From Roseivivax jejudonensis (lineage in GTDB: Bacteria; Pseudomonadota; Alphaproteobacteria; Rhodobacterales; Rhodobacteraceae): a DNA stretch of 64,000 bases. Both the position numbers and the translations under genes were made by a program. Positions 25,438 through 33,652 of the stretch are shown piece after piece. Numbering within the stretch: the stretch's first letter is position 1; each line of letters opens with the position of its first letter. The notes below the pieces were generated by a model. The model ran no database searches, was not told the origin of the DNA, and saw only the letters and a program-made list of their open reading frames with translations. Location: positions 186,001-250,000 of the forward strand of contig NZ_FWFK01000007.1 in assembly GCF_900172265.1 (NCBI RefSeq), in the 5' to 3' direction.

Positions 25438-27378
25438 CTAAGCGCGCAGCCAATAAAATGGCACAAGCGCAATTCCATCCCGCCATCGCTCGATGATCGC
25501 CGACCGAAACCATTCGTCGAGGAGTTCGACATGGTCTGTGACGATGAGTTGCATTTGCGGAACAGCTTCACTGTAATCTCGAAGAAGGCAGTAGAGCTCA
25601 TGCACGGCAGCCTGATCCTCGTCACCAAGCCCGTCGATCTTGCCATCCCGATCGCGCTCCGGCGGGTAATGCGCCTGGGACGGCTGGTCCAGCATAAGGA
25701 ATCCTGGAACGGGCCTACGCCTGCGGCGGAAAAGGCTGTGCAGACTGAGATGCGCGGCAACGTGATAGCCGACCCAATTTTCTCCGCTGCCCATCTGGGA
25801 AAGCGAAAGCGGCCCGTCGTCGGTGTCTGCAACGACCGTCAGATGCTTGAGATCCAGCCGCAGCGGGTTCTCGCCATGTTCGAGATTCAACGTTGACGCG
25901 AACTTGGTGAGATCGCGGCCGACAATGTTGAGGGCGGTCAAAAGCCGTTCTTGCGCCGCGTCGTCGTCGATCGCGCGTTGCAGCTCGTGGATCTCTGCGC
26001 GGAGCTGGTCGATCTTGCGCGGCAGATCACTGTTCGGCGCAGCCGCCGTGGAGTTCTCAAGATAGTAGGCGATCCGGCCGGCCACGCGCGCCTGCTCTGC
26101 GAATTGGTTCTGTTCGATTCGAAGGCGCTCGTTGTCTTCGATGCGCTTGCCGATGTCGGTCTGTACGGTACGCAATTGGTCCGAAAGTTCGGCCCGTTGG
26201 CCTTCCAGACCTGCAAGCCGTTCCATTAAACGCGGTGCATCTCGGCGGACAGACCTCAGCTGGGTCTGCAACTGCACCAGCGAAGAACGAATATCTTCTA
26301 CCGTGGGAACCGGAATATCGAGATGGCTGTCGCAAAGCGGACAGTAGCTGTCTTCGCCGCCCTTACCTGATATGAGACCAATTGAAGACAAACGTGCCTC
26401 TTGCTCTCGTGCTTCGGTTTCAAATTCGCCTACCTCTCGGCTAAGGCGCTGAACGTCAGAGATTTCCTCCCGCAAGTCTTGCAACTGCCCGAGCAAGGAG
26501 CGACGGCGATCATCGAGCGCTGCAAGGTCCGCTTCGGGATCATCGACGGTTGAAAAATGGATTGGCTGGGGCACGGCTGCCTCACGGAGAAGCGCCAATA
26601 CAGCTTCGGATTCATCGGGTTCCGGACCCGCTGGCGTTAGCCCAACCCGGCGGGCTTCCTGATATAGCGAGCGCGCCGCGCCCGTCGCGCCCTGCGCGAT
26701 AGACTGGATATCTGCAAATTCGCGTTCCAATCGGCGCAGGCGCGTTCTTGCATCCTGATGGCGCTTTAGAGCAAGGAAATGCTCTTCGTCGACCGCGCCC
26801 AAAAAAAAGGGCATCGAATCCCTTATGGCTTGCTGGACCCAAGATGACTCACCCTGTCTATGAAACAGCAGTCGCCGGTTTGCTATCTCGTCCTGTGCTT
26901 GAAGACAGAAGATGATTGCATGGCGTGAAGAAGCTTCAAGAGGCTGTCGTGTAGCTCCGGCATCGGGAATATGGATATTTTCGGAAATACCAAGAATTGC
27001 AGAAAGTTGGAATTTGAGTCCGTCCGGAGTAATGTTTTTTTGGAAATCACTTGGGTCGGGGGGTAGCTCTTCGATGCCCCTGGCGAAGTAAATCTCATCG
27101 CTACTCTTTCCCGCCGGCCCAGGATTTTTCCGGGCGAGCAGGATACCTTCGCCCCGATTGTCTAGATGAACGGCAAACCAGCTTACACTGCGCCGGATTT
27201 CACCCTCGGCAACTGTGCATTCGCTGCGTCCCCAGCAATAGTCAACGATATCGAGCAGCGCAGATTTCCCGGTCTTGGATGCGCCCGTAACAATGTTAAG
27301 CGCACCAAGATTGAACTTAACATCGCGGCGTTCGCCTTCGTGGGAGTAGATCGAGATGGCTCGTATTTGGAATGTCAT
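25438..27378 (-). CDS. DUF3732 SMC/Rad50-like ATPase of an ABC three-component system
   Basis: A 646-residue ABC-type ATPase. It has a Walker A of the form GASKTGKS (32-39), long coiled coils about 200-345 and 365-480, a central CPLC (Cys346/Cys349) like a Rad50 zinc hook, a signature-like SLSQMGSGENWVGYH (526-538) and a Walker B FLMLDQPSQ (560-568). The signature and the DQPSQ box are what I know as DUF3732. In ABC-3C systems it would sense or grip DNA or nucleoprotein and license the effector. Its start overlaps the middle-component stop by ATGA. Codon bias is weaker than in flanking core genes, consistent with transfer. Confidence 0.85.
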   Translation of the reverse strand: MTFQIRAISIYSHEGERRDVKFNLGALNIVTGASKTGKSALLDIVDYCWGRSECTVAEGEIRRSVSWFAVHLDNRGEGILLARKNPGPAGKSSDEIYFARGIEELPPDPSDFQKNITPDGLKFQLSAILGISENIHIPDAGATRQPLEASSRHAIIFCLQAQDEIANRRLLFHRQGESSWVQQAIRDSMPFFLGAVDEEHFLALKRHQDARTRLRRLEREFADIQSIAQGATGAARSLYQEARRVGLTPAGPEPDESEAVLALLREAAVPQPIHFSTVDDPEADLAALDDRRRSLLGQLQDLREEISDVQRLSREVGEFETEAREQEARLSSIGLISGKGGEDSYCPLCDSHLDIPVPTVEDIRSSLVQLQTQLRSVRRDAPRLMERLAGLEGQRAELSDQLRTVQTDIGKRIEDNERLRIEQNQFAEQARVAGRIAYYLENSTAAAPNSDLPRKIDQLRAEIHELQRAIDDDAAQERLLTALNIVGRDLTKFASTLNLEHGENPLRLDLKHLTVVADTDDGPLSLSQMGSGENWVGYHVAAHLSLHSLFRRRRRPVPGFLMLDQPSQAHYPPERDRDGKIDGLGDEDQAAVHELYCLLRDYSEAVPQMQLIVTDHVELLDEWFRSAIIERWRDGIALVPFYWLRA

Positions 27379-27887
27379 GGTGCCACCCCAAACCCCTGAA
27401 GGATTGCGCTTTCTCTTGGCTGTGCACCAAACCACCGACCAAGCAGTGCGGCAGTGGCGCGGGCATCATTCACGTCGTCGGTTGTAGGGGACGAACGTGC
27501 GGTGAGCTTGATCGGCTTGGCACCGGGCACAAGACCACCGCCGTTCAGTGCGTTGATCCCGTAGCGGATCGAGAAAATAAGCGCTTCGCGGCTTACAGGT
27601 CGTAGACGATTGACTCGTCCCGGCAGTTCGGCCAGCAGCGGATTATTGGTTGCGATCCAAGCAGCAAAGGCGGTGTTGGCTCGACCGGGAAGTGCGTTCC
27701 GTGTGGGCTTATACAGCGTGAGCGGCAAAACCAGAAAAGCAGTCGCAATGCTGAGCGGTGTCTTTCGAGCCTTATGGTATTCCGCAACCGTTCTTGCGAT
27801 GAGTTCGGCGCAGAATGCGGGGTTGAGATTGCGCGCCTCTTCGGCTGGCCGCTCGTCCCAGACAAGAGACCAGCGCGTGTCAGACAT
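27375..27887 (-). CDS. ABC-3C middle component
   Basis: A 170-residue protein between the ATPase and the effector genes, overlapping the effector by 8 bp and the ATPase by 4 bp. The sequence FNPAF-like NLNPAFCAELIARTVAEYHKA, then LPLTLYKP, followed by LPGRVNRLRPVSREALIFSIRYG, resembles the small middle components of ABC three-component modules, proposed to be winged-helix adaptors linking ATPase and effector. I identify it mainly by size, position and these motifs. Confidence 0.7.
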   Translation of the reverse strand: MSDTRWSLVWDERPAEEARNLNPAFCAELIARTVAEYHKARKTPLSIATAFLVLPLTLYKPTRNALPGRANTAFAAWIATNNPLLAELPGRVNRLRPVSREALIFSIRYGINALNGGGLVPGAKPIKLTARSSPTTDDVNDARATAALLGRWFGAQPRESAILQGFGVAP

Positions 27888-29097
27888 CGGCGGGCTCCTC
27901 TTCGACCACGGCGTGCAGAGACTCGAAGTCCCGGTGCCAACCCACGCGAAGATCATCGGCAAGGATTTGGTAAGAACCGACGGTTAGAAAGCGTGCTATC
28001 TGGGAACGAATCGGAAAACGCGCGTCGGTTTCAACCCAGCCGTAGAGCTTCTGGCCGGAGTTCCGAAGCGCGGCAGCATCGCACCCGTCTGTCAATCCAT
28101 CGCACATCTGCGCAAATCGCGGCTGCCATTCCTCGATCAGAAGCTGCTCAAAGCGCCCGACTTCGTCATCAAACAACAAGCTATCTCGCACCCACCGCGA
28201 GCGCTGCGTGGAGGCGCGGTAGAAGTCGCGCTTGGCATATTCGAGCCGTGACCCGCCTATACCAACGCTTTGCAGTTGCTTTACGAAGCGCATCTGGTCG
28301 AGTGATTCCAGCTCCGCGGCCGAAGGTACGAAGTGCTCCATGTCGAGCGGCAGCGCATCGCGTTTCAATCCGTCGCGGATGTCATCAAGCTTCTGCTCCA
28401 CTTCGAGCACGGAGATTGCTCCCGGCGTCGCCGATTGCAGCGCTCTGCAAATGCGTGGCCACCACCACCCTTCAAGCTGCTCACGCGCGAGCGCAGCTTT
28501 GCCGCGCGGCGCCATCATTTTCAGACGTTCTTCGATGGTCACTTCAAGATCAGAAATCTGCGCCGCACTATCAAGAACCTCGACTGCCGAAACAAGTTCA
28601 TGCCGAATTGCCGGACTAAGCCCCTTGAACGCTTCAATCGCTTTCTGAAGGCTCTGGTTTTTAGATGCGTCTGCAGCCGCCATCAGCAGTTCATCAGCAA
28701 CAGCGGGGTCACGTGCTGTCGACCCAGCTCCGGCGGGCCGCAAGTGAGCGGCGGCAGAACCGTCGGGCGCCTTAGCTGTAGTTATCAACACAAAGCGAGT
28801 GCGGCCTGGAAGCGAAGGATCGTCGCCGACAGCGTCCGCCCAAACCCGCAATGTCTTCCACAGATCGACACTGCCATCGCTTAGGTCGCCCGCCTTTTTC
28901 AGGTGGTGCTTGGTTTGAAGGAGTTCGAGCGGAGCGCCGTCTCTTTCGAACGAGACATCATCCAATCGTTCAACAAAAACTTCGACGCTGGAGTCAGAAT
29001 ATGCGTAGCGCAAGGACTCGGCGAGCGCGAGCCGGGCTTGGTATAGATATCCGGCCGCTGATTGGGCCGCCCCGTGAACTGAGTTCGCCTTTGACAC
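27880..29097 (-). CDS. ABC-3C effector with Cap4-like nuclease N-terminus
   Basis: A 405-residue protein. Residues 9-65 match the Cap4/DUF4297 dsDNA-nuclease pattern of the PD-(D/E)XK fold: a GAAQSAAGYLYQARLAL helix, VFVERLDDVSF (Glu43, Asp46/47), then LELLQTKHH (Gln61, Lys63). The rest (about 150-405) is helical with a WWWPRICRAL patch and a C-terminal part ending in VGWHRDFESLHAV, probably the domain that docks on the middle component. I chose the GTG at 29097 because AGGA lies 5 bp upstream; an ATG at 29178 lacks one. It is the promoter-proximal gene of the three. Confidence 0.75.
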   Translation of the reverse strand: MSKANSVHGAAQSAAGYLYQARLALAESLRYAYSDSSVEVFVERLDDVSFERDGAPLELLQTKHHLKKAGDLSDGSVDLWKTLRVWADAVGDDPSLPGRTRFVLITTAKAPDGSAAAHLRPAGAGSTARDPAVADELLMAAADASKNQSLQKAIEAFKGLSPAIRHELVSAVEVLDSAAQISDLEVTIEERLKMMAPRGKAALAREQLEGWWWPRICRALQSATPGAISVLEVEQKLDDIRDGLKRDALPLDMEHFVPSAAELESLDQMRFVKQLQSVGIGGSRLEYAKRDFYRASTQRSRWVRDSLLFDDEVGRFEQLLIEEWQPRFAQMCDGLTDGCDAAALRNSGQKLYGWVETDARFPIRSQIARFLTVGSYQILADDLRVGWHRDFESLHAVVEEEPADV

Positions 29098-29432
29098 ATT
29101 TATCCTACTACGACGACTGCCCTGCTGTAGGCTCCTAATGCCGACGATGTGAAACAAAATCATCGGATTAGTCAACAAAGCTTGTTCGAAGGCAAAATGC
29201 GTCAGGAAGGAGCGTCCCGGTTCGATCGACGGTGACCAGGACCAAATTGGATGTCGCGACGAAGGTCTGGCATCGCTCAGCTAGGAGCAGTACTTACGTT
29301 TTGCTCGCATGACCGCTCTCCGCCTTCCTTGTATGAAAGGCTAGCCCTTGATGGCCGCCGCGAGCGCGCCGGGGTCGCGCTGGCGACGATCAACTACTGA
29401 CAACTCTTGAACAGCAGTTCGGTAGGCGACTT

Positions 29433-29936
29433 ATGGATCTTGCGCGGCTCGCCGCTCTTGCCTCACAAGCGCATGAAATCGATACTCACAACGAGTTCCC
29501 GAAAATGAAGAAGCTCTCTCACCAGCAGGCCGGAAATCTCGGCGAGGTTCTCGCGCTCGCCAAGCTGAATTCCTTAGGGATCGCGGCCTACGCCAGTCCA
29601 GAAGGAGCGCCAGGGCATGACCTGATTGCCGTGGTAGAAGGGACCGCGCTCTCGATCGAAGTGAAGACCCGCCAGTTCCTTCTGCGGGCAACCGAGATCT
29701 CGCGCTGGCCGGTCGACATGGACACAAAAGGTGACGCAGACTTCTTTCTTTTTGTGGAACTCGATCTGCGGACGCTTTCTCCGACCTTCTATCTGCTGAC
29801 GAACGACCAGGCCCGCGCGACGCACCGCGTCTCAAAGGGGCTCGGGAATTGCTACCCGTCGCATGTCCGCAAAGCGGCCGCGCCAAATGACTTCGCTCCG
29901 CTTCTCGCCTCCGGCGCGCCTCAGTCGACAGCGTAG
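29433..29936 (+). CDS. PD-(D/E)XK nuclease-like protein
   Basis: A 167-residue protein. The alignable nuclease core is Glu38 in QAGNLGEVLAL, Asp63 in GHDLIAVVEG and Glu76/Lys78 in LSIEVKTRQF, the E…D…ExK order of restriction-endonuclease-like folds. There is no partner methylase. It is divergent from the ABC-3C operon with a 335-bp gap, so it may belong to the defence module or be independent. I do not recognise a named family. Confidence 0.6.
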   Translation: MDLARLAALASQAHEIDTHNEFPKMKKLSHQQAGNLGEVLALAKLNSLGIAAYASPEGAPGHDLIAVVEGTALSIEVKTRQFLLRATEISRWPVDMDTKGDADFFLFVELDLRTLSPTFYLLTNDQARATHRVSKGLGNCYPSHVRKAAAPNDFAPLLASGAPQSTA

Positions 29937-30047
29937 ATTTTCAACGCAACTGTCCCATAGACCACATCCGCCGCTTACTCCCACGTCGCGTGAGGTGCGA
30001 GCTGTCGGCTGACGAATAGCCTTCGGAGACAACTCAGGGCATCGCTC

Positions 30048-30080
30048 AAAAAACAAGGCGCGGAGGATATCCCCCGCGCC
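30048..30080 (-). terminator. Intrinsic terminator after the 113-residue gene (copy A)
   Basis: On the minus strand GGCGCGG…CCGCGCC forms a stem around an inner GGATATCC palindrome, followed by TTGTTTTTT. It begins about 28 bp after the stop of the gene at 30108-30449. Confidence 0.85.
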
Positions 30081-30107
30081 CTGCTCGTCCTCCGGCTGAG
30101 GCAAAGC

Positions 30108-30449
30108 TCAGCCGTCGTTCTGCGCCTTGGCCGCTTCGCGCTCGGCCTTGGCGGCCGCTTTCGCGGCGCGCTGGTTGGCGGCCTCGGTCTTGAGGCGCGC
30201 GACCAGCTTGGTCGTCTCCTCCGGACGGAGGACGTGCTCGGCGATCCGGGGTGCGGCCGATTTGGACGCATGGAACTCCGCGAGTGCGAAGAGCCAGGCG
30301 AGACCCTCTTCATCGAGGGCGTTGGTGCTGTCGATAATCTTCGACAGCTTGCGCGAGAGAAGCTCGCGCATGATATCCTCGAGCTCGTCGCGCGCGAGGT
30401 CTTCAGTAAGGTCCGCGAGGACCCGGCGAAGGGCTTTCGGTGAAGCCAT
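30108..30449 (-). CDS. 113-residue helical protein, paralogue A of a two-copy cassette
   Basis: A 113-residue, probably all-helical, cytoplasmic protein of unknown function. Its core RKLSKIIDSTNALDEEGLAW, followed by LFALAEFHAS and the block HVLRPEETTKLVARLK, is clearly homologous to the protein encoded at 42222-42563. The first 30 residues are acidic and the last 25 are an Ala/Lys/Arg-rich charged helix. The RBS (AGGAG) lies 10 bp before the ATG. The gene follows the MobV relaxase stop after 126 bp, but that gap holds a structured leader shared with the paralogue, and a terminator follows, so it looks like a self-contained cassette. Confidence 0.65.
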   Translation of the reverse strand: MASPKALRRVLADLTEDLARDELEDIMRELLSRKLSKIIDSTNALDEEGLAWLFALAEFHASKSAAPRIAEHVLRPEETTKLVARLKTEAANQRAAKAAAKAEREAAKAQNDG

Positions 30450-30577
30450 GTAACCATACTCCTATGGTCGTTTCGACGTGCGGGCTGGGCCCGCGGCGGT
30501 CAGGCACTTCGTGGCGCCCAGAAAGACTTGGGTCTCGATTTTCGAGCGAAGAAAAAGTTTGGTTTGGGTTTGAGTCA
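30450..30577 (-). promoter_or_regulatory. Two-hairpin leader of paralogue A
   Basis: Minus-strand leader of the gene at 30108-30449. Reading 5' to 3': a CAAACCCAAACCAAAC motif beginning at the relaxase stop codon (30557-30577); hairpin 1, GGGCGC/GTGCCT with a 6-nt loop (30502-30519, two G-U pairs); hairpin 2, GCGGGC/GCCCGC with a 3-nt loop (30480-30494); then 30 nt to the start codon. The same elements, in the same order and spacing, precede the paralogue at 42222. Confidence 0.65.
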
Positions 30578-31867
30578 TTTTTCTTCGTCGCGGTCGCGGT
30601 CGCGACCGCGCTGACGCAGCCAGGTCTGCAGCCGTGTGATCGGCTTGGTCAGGGATCTGCGCAGCTCGGCGATCCGCGCGCGGTCCGGCCCCGGAAGGCG
30701 CCTGGCGATATCCACGATCGCATCGTCCTCGGTCCGGATCTCGGCGAACGCATCTTCGACTTCGGCGTGCGCCTCGTCTCGCGCGCGTTTGCGCAGGCGC
30801 GCGAGCGCCGCGCTGAACAGGCTACGCGCCCTTGATGCGCTGCCTCTTGTCGGAACTGTGCCAGCCCGGTCGGTATCCGTCAGCTCGAAGTCTGTCAGAT
30901 CGCCCGCGGCGACCGATGCCGCGATGTCCAGTGTTTCGGTGGCCTCCGCTTCACGGCCGGTCACCTCGGTCTCGCGGCTCACAAGCTCTTGGTCCCGATC
31001 CGCGAGCTCGACCTCCTGCTGGCGTCGCCAGTGTCGCGGGCTCACATGCCTGCGGCGCAGCGGAACATCCTTCAGCGGCTCGTCGCCGCGGCGCTCTGCA
31101 TTGTGCTGGATCGCCTCACGGATGGCCTCGGCGCGCCGCTCGCCGCGCGTCAGGCCGATATCGGCGAACCACTGGCCAACGCTGTCCTGCGCGGCCTCGT
31201 AGTCCTTGATCATCGGGTGCTTCGACGGCTGCAGCATGCGGCGACCGTCCTTCGTGGTCGCGCGCGGCACGATGATCGCGTGGATGTGGTAGCTCTCCTC
31301 GTCGAGATCGGCGCGGGCGTGGACCACGTCGTCGCCGAAGTGTTGGCGCAGCCAGGAGACGGCGCGGGCCTCGAAGAGTTTTTCGCGCCGTTCCTTGCTG
31401 TCGAGGGGACGCCCGGCAATTGGCCCGTCGTCCTCGTCGAGCAGGCTGTCGATATCGACCGGACCGAGACCGGCCTCCTCTCTTTCGCTCTCTCCCTCGG
31501 CCAACGGCTGCTCGAACCATTTGCGATTGGCCGTCAGGATGATCTCTCGCAGAGGTCCGTGCCGTGTGGCCCGCCACGGATCTTTCGGCCCCTCGGCCAC
31601 GCGGGTTCGGAACTCCGTCTTCCGCCGCCGCGTCTTGAGCTTTTTGAGATCGTCGGTGTGGTTGTCGAGAGCCATGTCCTCGATCTCGGTCCGGACCGTC
31701 TTGGCCCAATCCTCGCTCCCGATGAGCCGGCGATTGAGCGTGGAGCGCTCGCGGTCCACGTGGCCAAGATCGCCGCCCTTGCGCGTTCGGTGCCCCTCGT
31801 AGCCGCCGAGATCCTTGGGAAAGAGGCCCTGCATCCGCAGCACCACCGGATGTGTCGTGTCGTCCAT
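30575..31867 (-). CDS. mobV: MobV-family relaxase (plasmid mobilization/recombination, Mob_Pre)
   Basis: A 430-residue relaxase that nicks oriT and starts conjugal transfer in trans with a helper transfer system. The N-terminus (VVLRMQGL … HRTRKGGDLGHVDRERSTLN) and the metal-binding motif HARADLDEESYHIHAIIVPR (His183, His194, His196) are those of MobV/Pre. The C-terminal 200 residues are highly charged coiled coil. The 520-bp structured region upstream (31868-32388) is its likely oriT. It is the clearest mobility marker here, with the serine recombinase at 33649. Confidence 0.85.
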   Translation of the reverse strand: MDDTTHPVVLRMQGLFPKDLGGYEGHRTRKGGDLGHVDRERSTLNRRLIGSEDWAKTVRTEIEDMALDNHTDDLKKLKTRRRKTEFRTRVAEGPKDPWRATRHGPLREIILTANRKWFEQPLAEGESEREEAGLGPVDIDSLLDEDDGPIAGRPLDSKERREKLFEARAVSWLRQHFGDDVVHARADLDEESYHIHAIIVPRATTKDGRRMLQPSKHPMIKDYEAAQDSVGQWFADIGLTRGERRAEAIREAIQHNAERRGDEPLKDVPLRRRHVSPRHWRRQQEVELADRDQELVSRETEVTGREAEATETLDIAASVAAGDLTDFELTDTDRAGTVPTRGSASRARSLFSAALARLRKRARDEAHAEVEDAFAEIRTEDDAIVDIARRLPGPDRARIAELRRSLTKPITRLQTWLRQRGRDRDRDEEK

Positions 31868-32388
31868 CGTCCTTACTCCGTTCTGGAGGTCGGGACGTCG
31901 GTTCGGGTGAGGAGGCTTGGCGTATCGGTTTGATCCAAAGACCGCGCCGCGCGGCCAGTGGCTGCGCCGGGGGAGTTACTCACTAATCAGGTCGCGCAAA
32001 TGCCTTCGGCCTTTGCACGACCTGTCGCTCGTCGGGGCGCTGCCCCGAACCCCGCGCCTGTCCGGCGGGGACGCCTGCGCGGCGCGCGGCAGGGCGTCGC
32101 TCGCCGCTCCCCTGCACCCCTGGCGTCTCCGACGGCTCGGGGACGGTCCGCCCGTCCCGCGAGACCCCCTGTCGCCAGGGGGAGCGTCGTTCCGCACTCC
32201 TCCCCCTGGACCCCCGCCTGCTCGCGCGCCCGGCGCCGGGTCGAGAGGGATGTCCCTCTCGACGCTCTCCCGAAGGGCATGGACCGGGGGTGTCCCGTGA
32301 TCGGCTGCGCGCTGGCCGTGCCGCGCAGCCGATCACGGGACACCCCGGACGACATCAGACGCGGCGCTCATCACAAGAGGCCACCAAG
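31868..32388. other. Hairpin-dense intergenic region, candidate oriT
   Basis: A 521-bp gap between the divergent relaxase and PemK-like genes, with no gene but at least five inverted repeats: 31989-32023 (16-bp arms, 2 mismatches, 3-nt loop), 32033-32047 (CGGGGC/GCCCCG), 32165-32182 (CCCCCT/AGGGGG), 32240-32263 (11-bp perfect arms, 2-nt spacer) and 32287-32346 (25-bp perfect arms). Such arrays are typical of transfer origins or single-strand origins of mobilizable elements. The nic site is not identified. Confidence 0.55.
32287..32346. repeat. 25-bp perfect inverted repeat
   Basis: Left arm 32287-32311 begins GGGGTGTCCCGTGATCGGCT; right arm 32322-32346 is its exact complement. The spacer is 10 nt. 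It lies 42 bp upstream of the PemK-like start codon. No T-run follows, so it is not a normal terminator. It could be an oriT element, a recombinase or toxin operator, or an RNA hairpin. Confidence 0.85.
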
Positions 32389-32913
32389 ATGCTGCACGCA
32401 GACATCCCCCAAGCTGCCGCCTGGCAGGAGACGATCAAGCCCGGCGACATCGTCGCGTTCCGGATGCCCCACAAGGACCCGTCCGCAGAACCGCTCAAGG
32501 CGCGCCCGACGCTGGTTCTCGATATCGAGGACATTGACGGCACGAGCATGGCGACGCTCGCCTACGGCACAACCCGGCCGCCGCGCGGCAAGACCGGGCA
32601 CCTCGTGCCGGTCACGGATCCGGACGAGATCGTTGCCGCCTCGCTCGATCGACCGACACGCTTCGATCCGCACCGGACGGTCCTCGTCACGCTCTCGCAC
32701 AACGGCTTCGTGTGCCGGCGCTCGGACGGCTCCGCGATCATCGGCACCCTCTCGGGCACGTCCGCGCAACGCCTCGCGCGGGCGCGCAAGACCCGGCGGG
32801 CCGCACGCCGGAGGCATCGCAGTCACCTCCGGCGGCAGGACAAGCGCCGCGAGGTCGTCGTCGAGCGCCGGCGCGGCGCGCGGCTCGTGTCGAAGGAGGT
32901 GATCCATGCGTGA
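32389..32913 (+). CDS. PemK/MazF-fold protein
   Basis: A 174-residue protein whose first 110 residues resemble the PemK/MazF SH3-like barrel: IKPGDIVAFRMPHKDP…KARPTLVLDIEDIDG, then ATLAYGTTRPPRGKTGHLVPV. The last 50 residues are extremely Arg-rich, suggesting nucleic-acid binding. MazF-type proteins are endoribonucleases, but no antitoxin gene precedes it, so it may be a plasmid-derived regulatory relative. AAGAGG lies 8 bp before the ATG at 32389. It overlaps the next gene by 8 bp. Confidence 0.55.
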   Translation: MLHADIPQAAAWQETIKPGDIVAFRMPHKDPSAEPLKARPTLVLDIEDIDGTSMATLAYGTTRPPRGKTGHLVPVTDPDEIVAASLDRPTRFDPHRTVLVTLSHNGFVCRRSDGSAIIGTLSGTSAQRLARARKTRRAARRRHRSHLRRQDKRREVVVERRRGARLVSKEVIHA

Positions 32914-33331
32914 GGGAGCACTCGATTACGACCCGCTCCTGGCGGCCGTTCACGACGTGCTGATGCGTGCGCGCCCGACGATCGACGCGCTGAACGGCGC
33001 TGCCGGACATCTCGACCGGACGCAGGCGCGCCTCGCCGACGAGATCGCCGGGCGGATCGCGCGCGAGCGCATCCGCGACCCGCGGGATCTCTCCGGGCTC
33101 ACGACGCTGCTCGAGACGCTCTCGGGCATCGTGGCAGACGGATACCAAACGCGCGTCGATTATCCCGAGTTCGGCGAGCCCACCCCCTATCGCGTGCTCT
33201 CGGACGCGGCGCGCGAGCTCGAGCTCGAGCGCCAGACGATCGCGCAGTATCGCGACGCGCTCGAGAGCCTGCACATGCTGCGCCGGGCCGAGATCCTCAC
33301 CCTGCAGATGCGCGCAGAAGACGCCGCCTGA
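32906..33331 (+). CDS. Hypothetical helical protein of the mobilizable element
   Basis: A 141-residue acidic/helical protein with no family I recognise. It begins MREGALDYDPLLAAVHDVLM and ends in a predicted long helix (RELELERQTIAQYRDALESLHMLRRAEILT). The start overlaps the PemK-like gene by 8 bp and it precedes the small ORF and recombinase genes on the same strand, so it is part of that operon. Confidence 0.55.
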   Translation: MREGALDYDPLLAAVHDVLMRARPTIDALNGAAGHLDRTQARLADEIAGRIARERIRDPRDLSGLTTLLETLSGIVADGYQTRVDYPEFGEPTPYRVLSDAARELELERQTIAQYRDALESLHMLRRAEILTLQMRAEDAA

Positions 33332-33457
33332 CACGTCGCGGCGGGGGCCGATCCGGTCTCCGCCGCGGGATCAAACAAACCGTTTTCCGAAAAAATCTGC
33401 CCGCTCCGAGGTCCCGACTGTCCGCGTGACGGACGGCAAACCTCGAAGGGCAGACCC

Positions 33458-33652
33458 ATGATCGATCCGACCCCCTCGCCGCTGCTCACCGCAGCCAACG
33501 ACAACCCCGGCGGCACGACCGAGGCGCGATGCGCGCTCCTCGGTCTCGTCGATCTTCTGGCCCGCGCCGAAGCCCGTCGCGGCCTCGCGCAGGACGCAGC
33601 CAACACCAACCGCGCGCCGGCAGGACGGCAGAATACGGAGGACACCGAATGA
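33458..33652 (+). CDS. Small ORF translationally coupled to the recombinase
   Basis: A 64-residue protein beginning MIDPTPSPLLTAANDNPGG. A GAAGGG RBS lies 7 bp before the ATG, and the stop overlaps the recombinase ATG as ATGA. Small AANDN-containing proteins occur upstream of recombinases in alphaproteobacterial elements in my recollection. The coupling is the best evidence that it is translated; function unknown. Confidence 0.5.
   Translation: MIDPTPSPLLTAANDNPGGTTEARCALLGLVDLLARAEARRGLAQDAANTNRAPAGRQNTEDTE

Noticed and set aside
32389-33331. Toxin-antitoxin pair made of the PemK-like gene and the next gene
   Set aside because: The order is toxin-like first and the second protein lacks an antitoxin DNA-binding domain; the overlap alone is not enough to claim a TA system.
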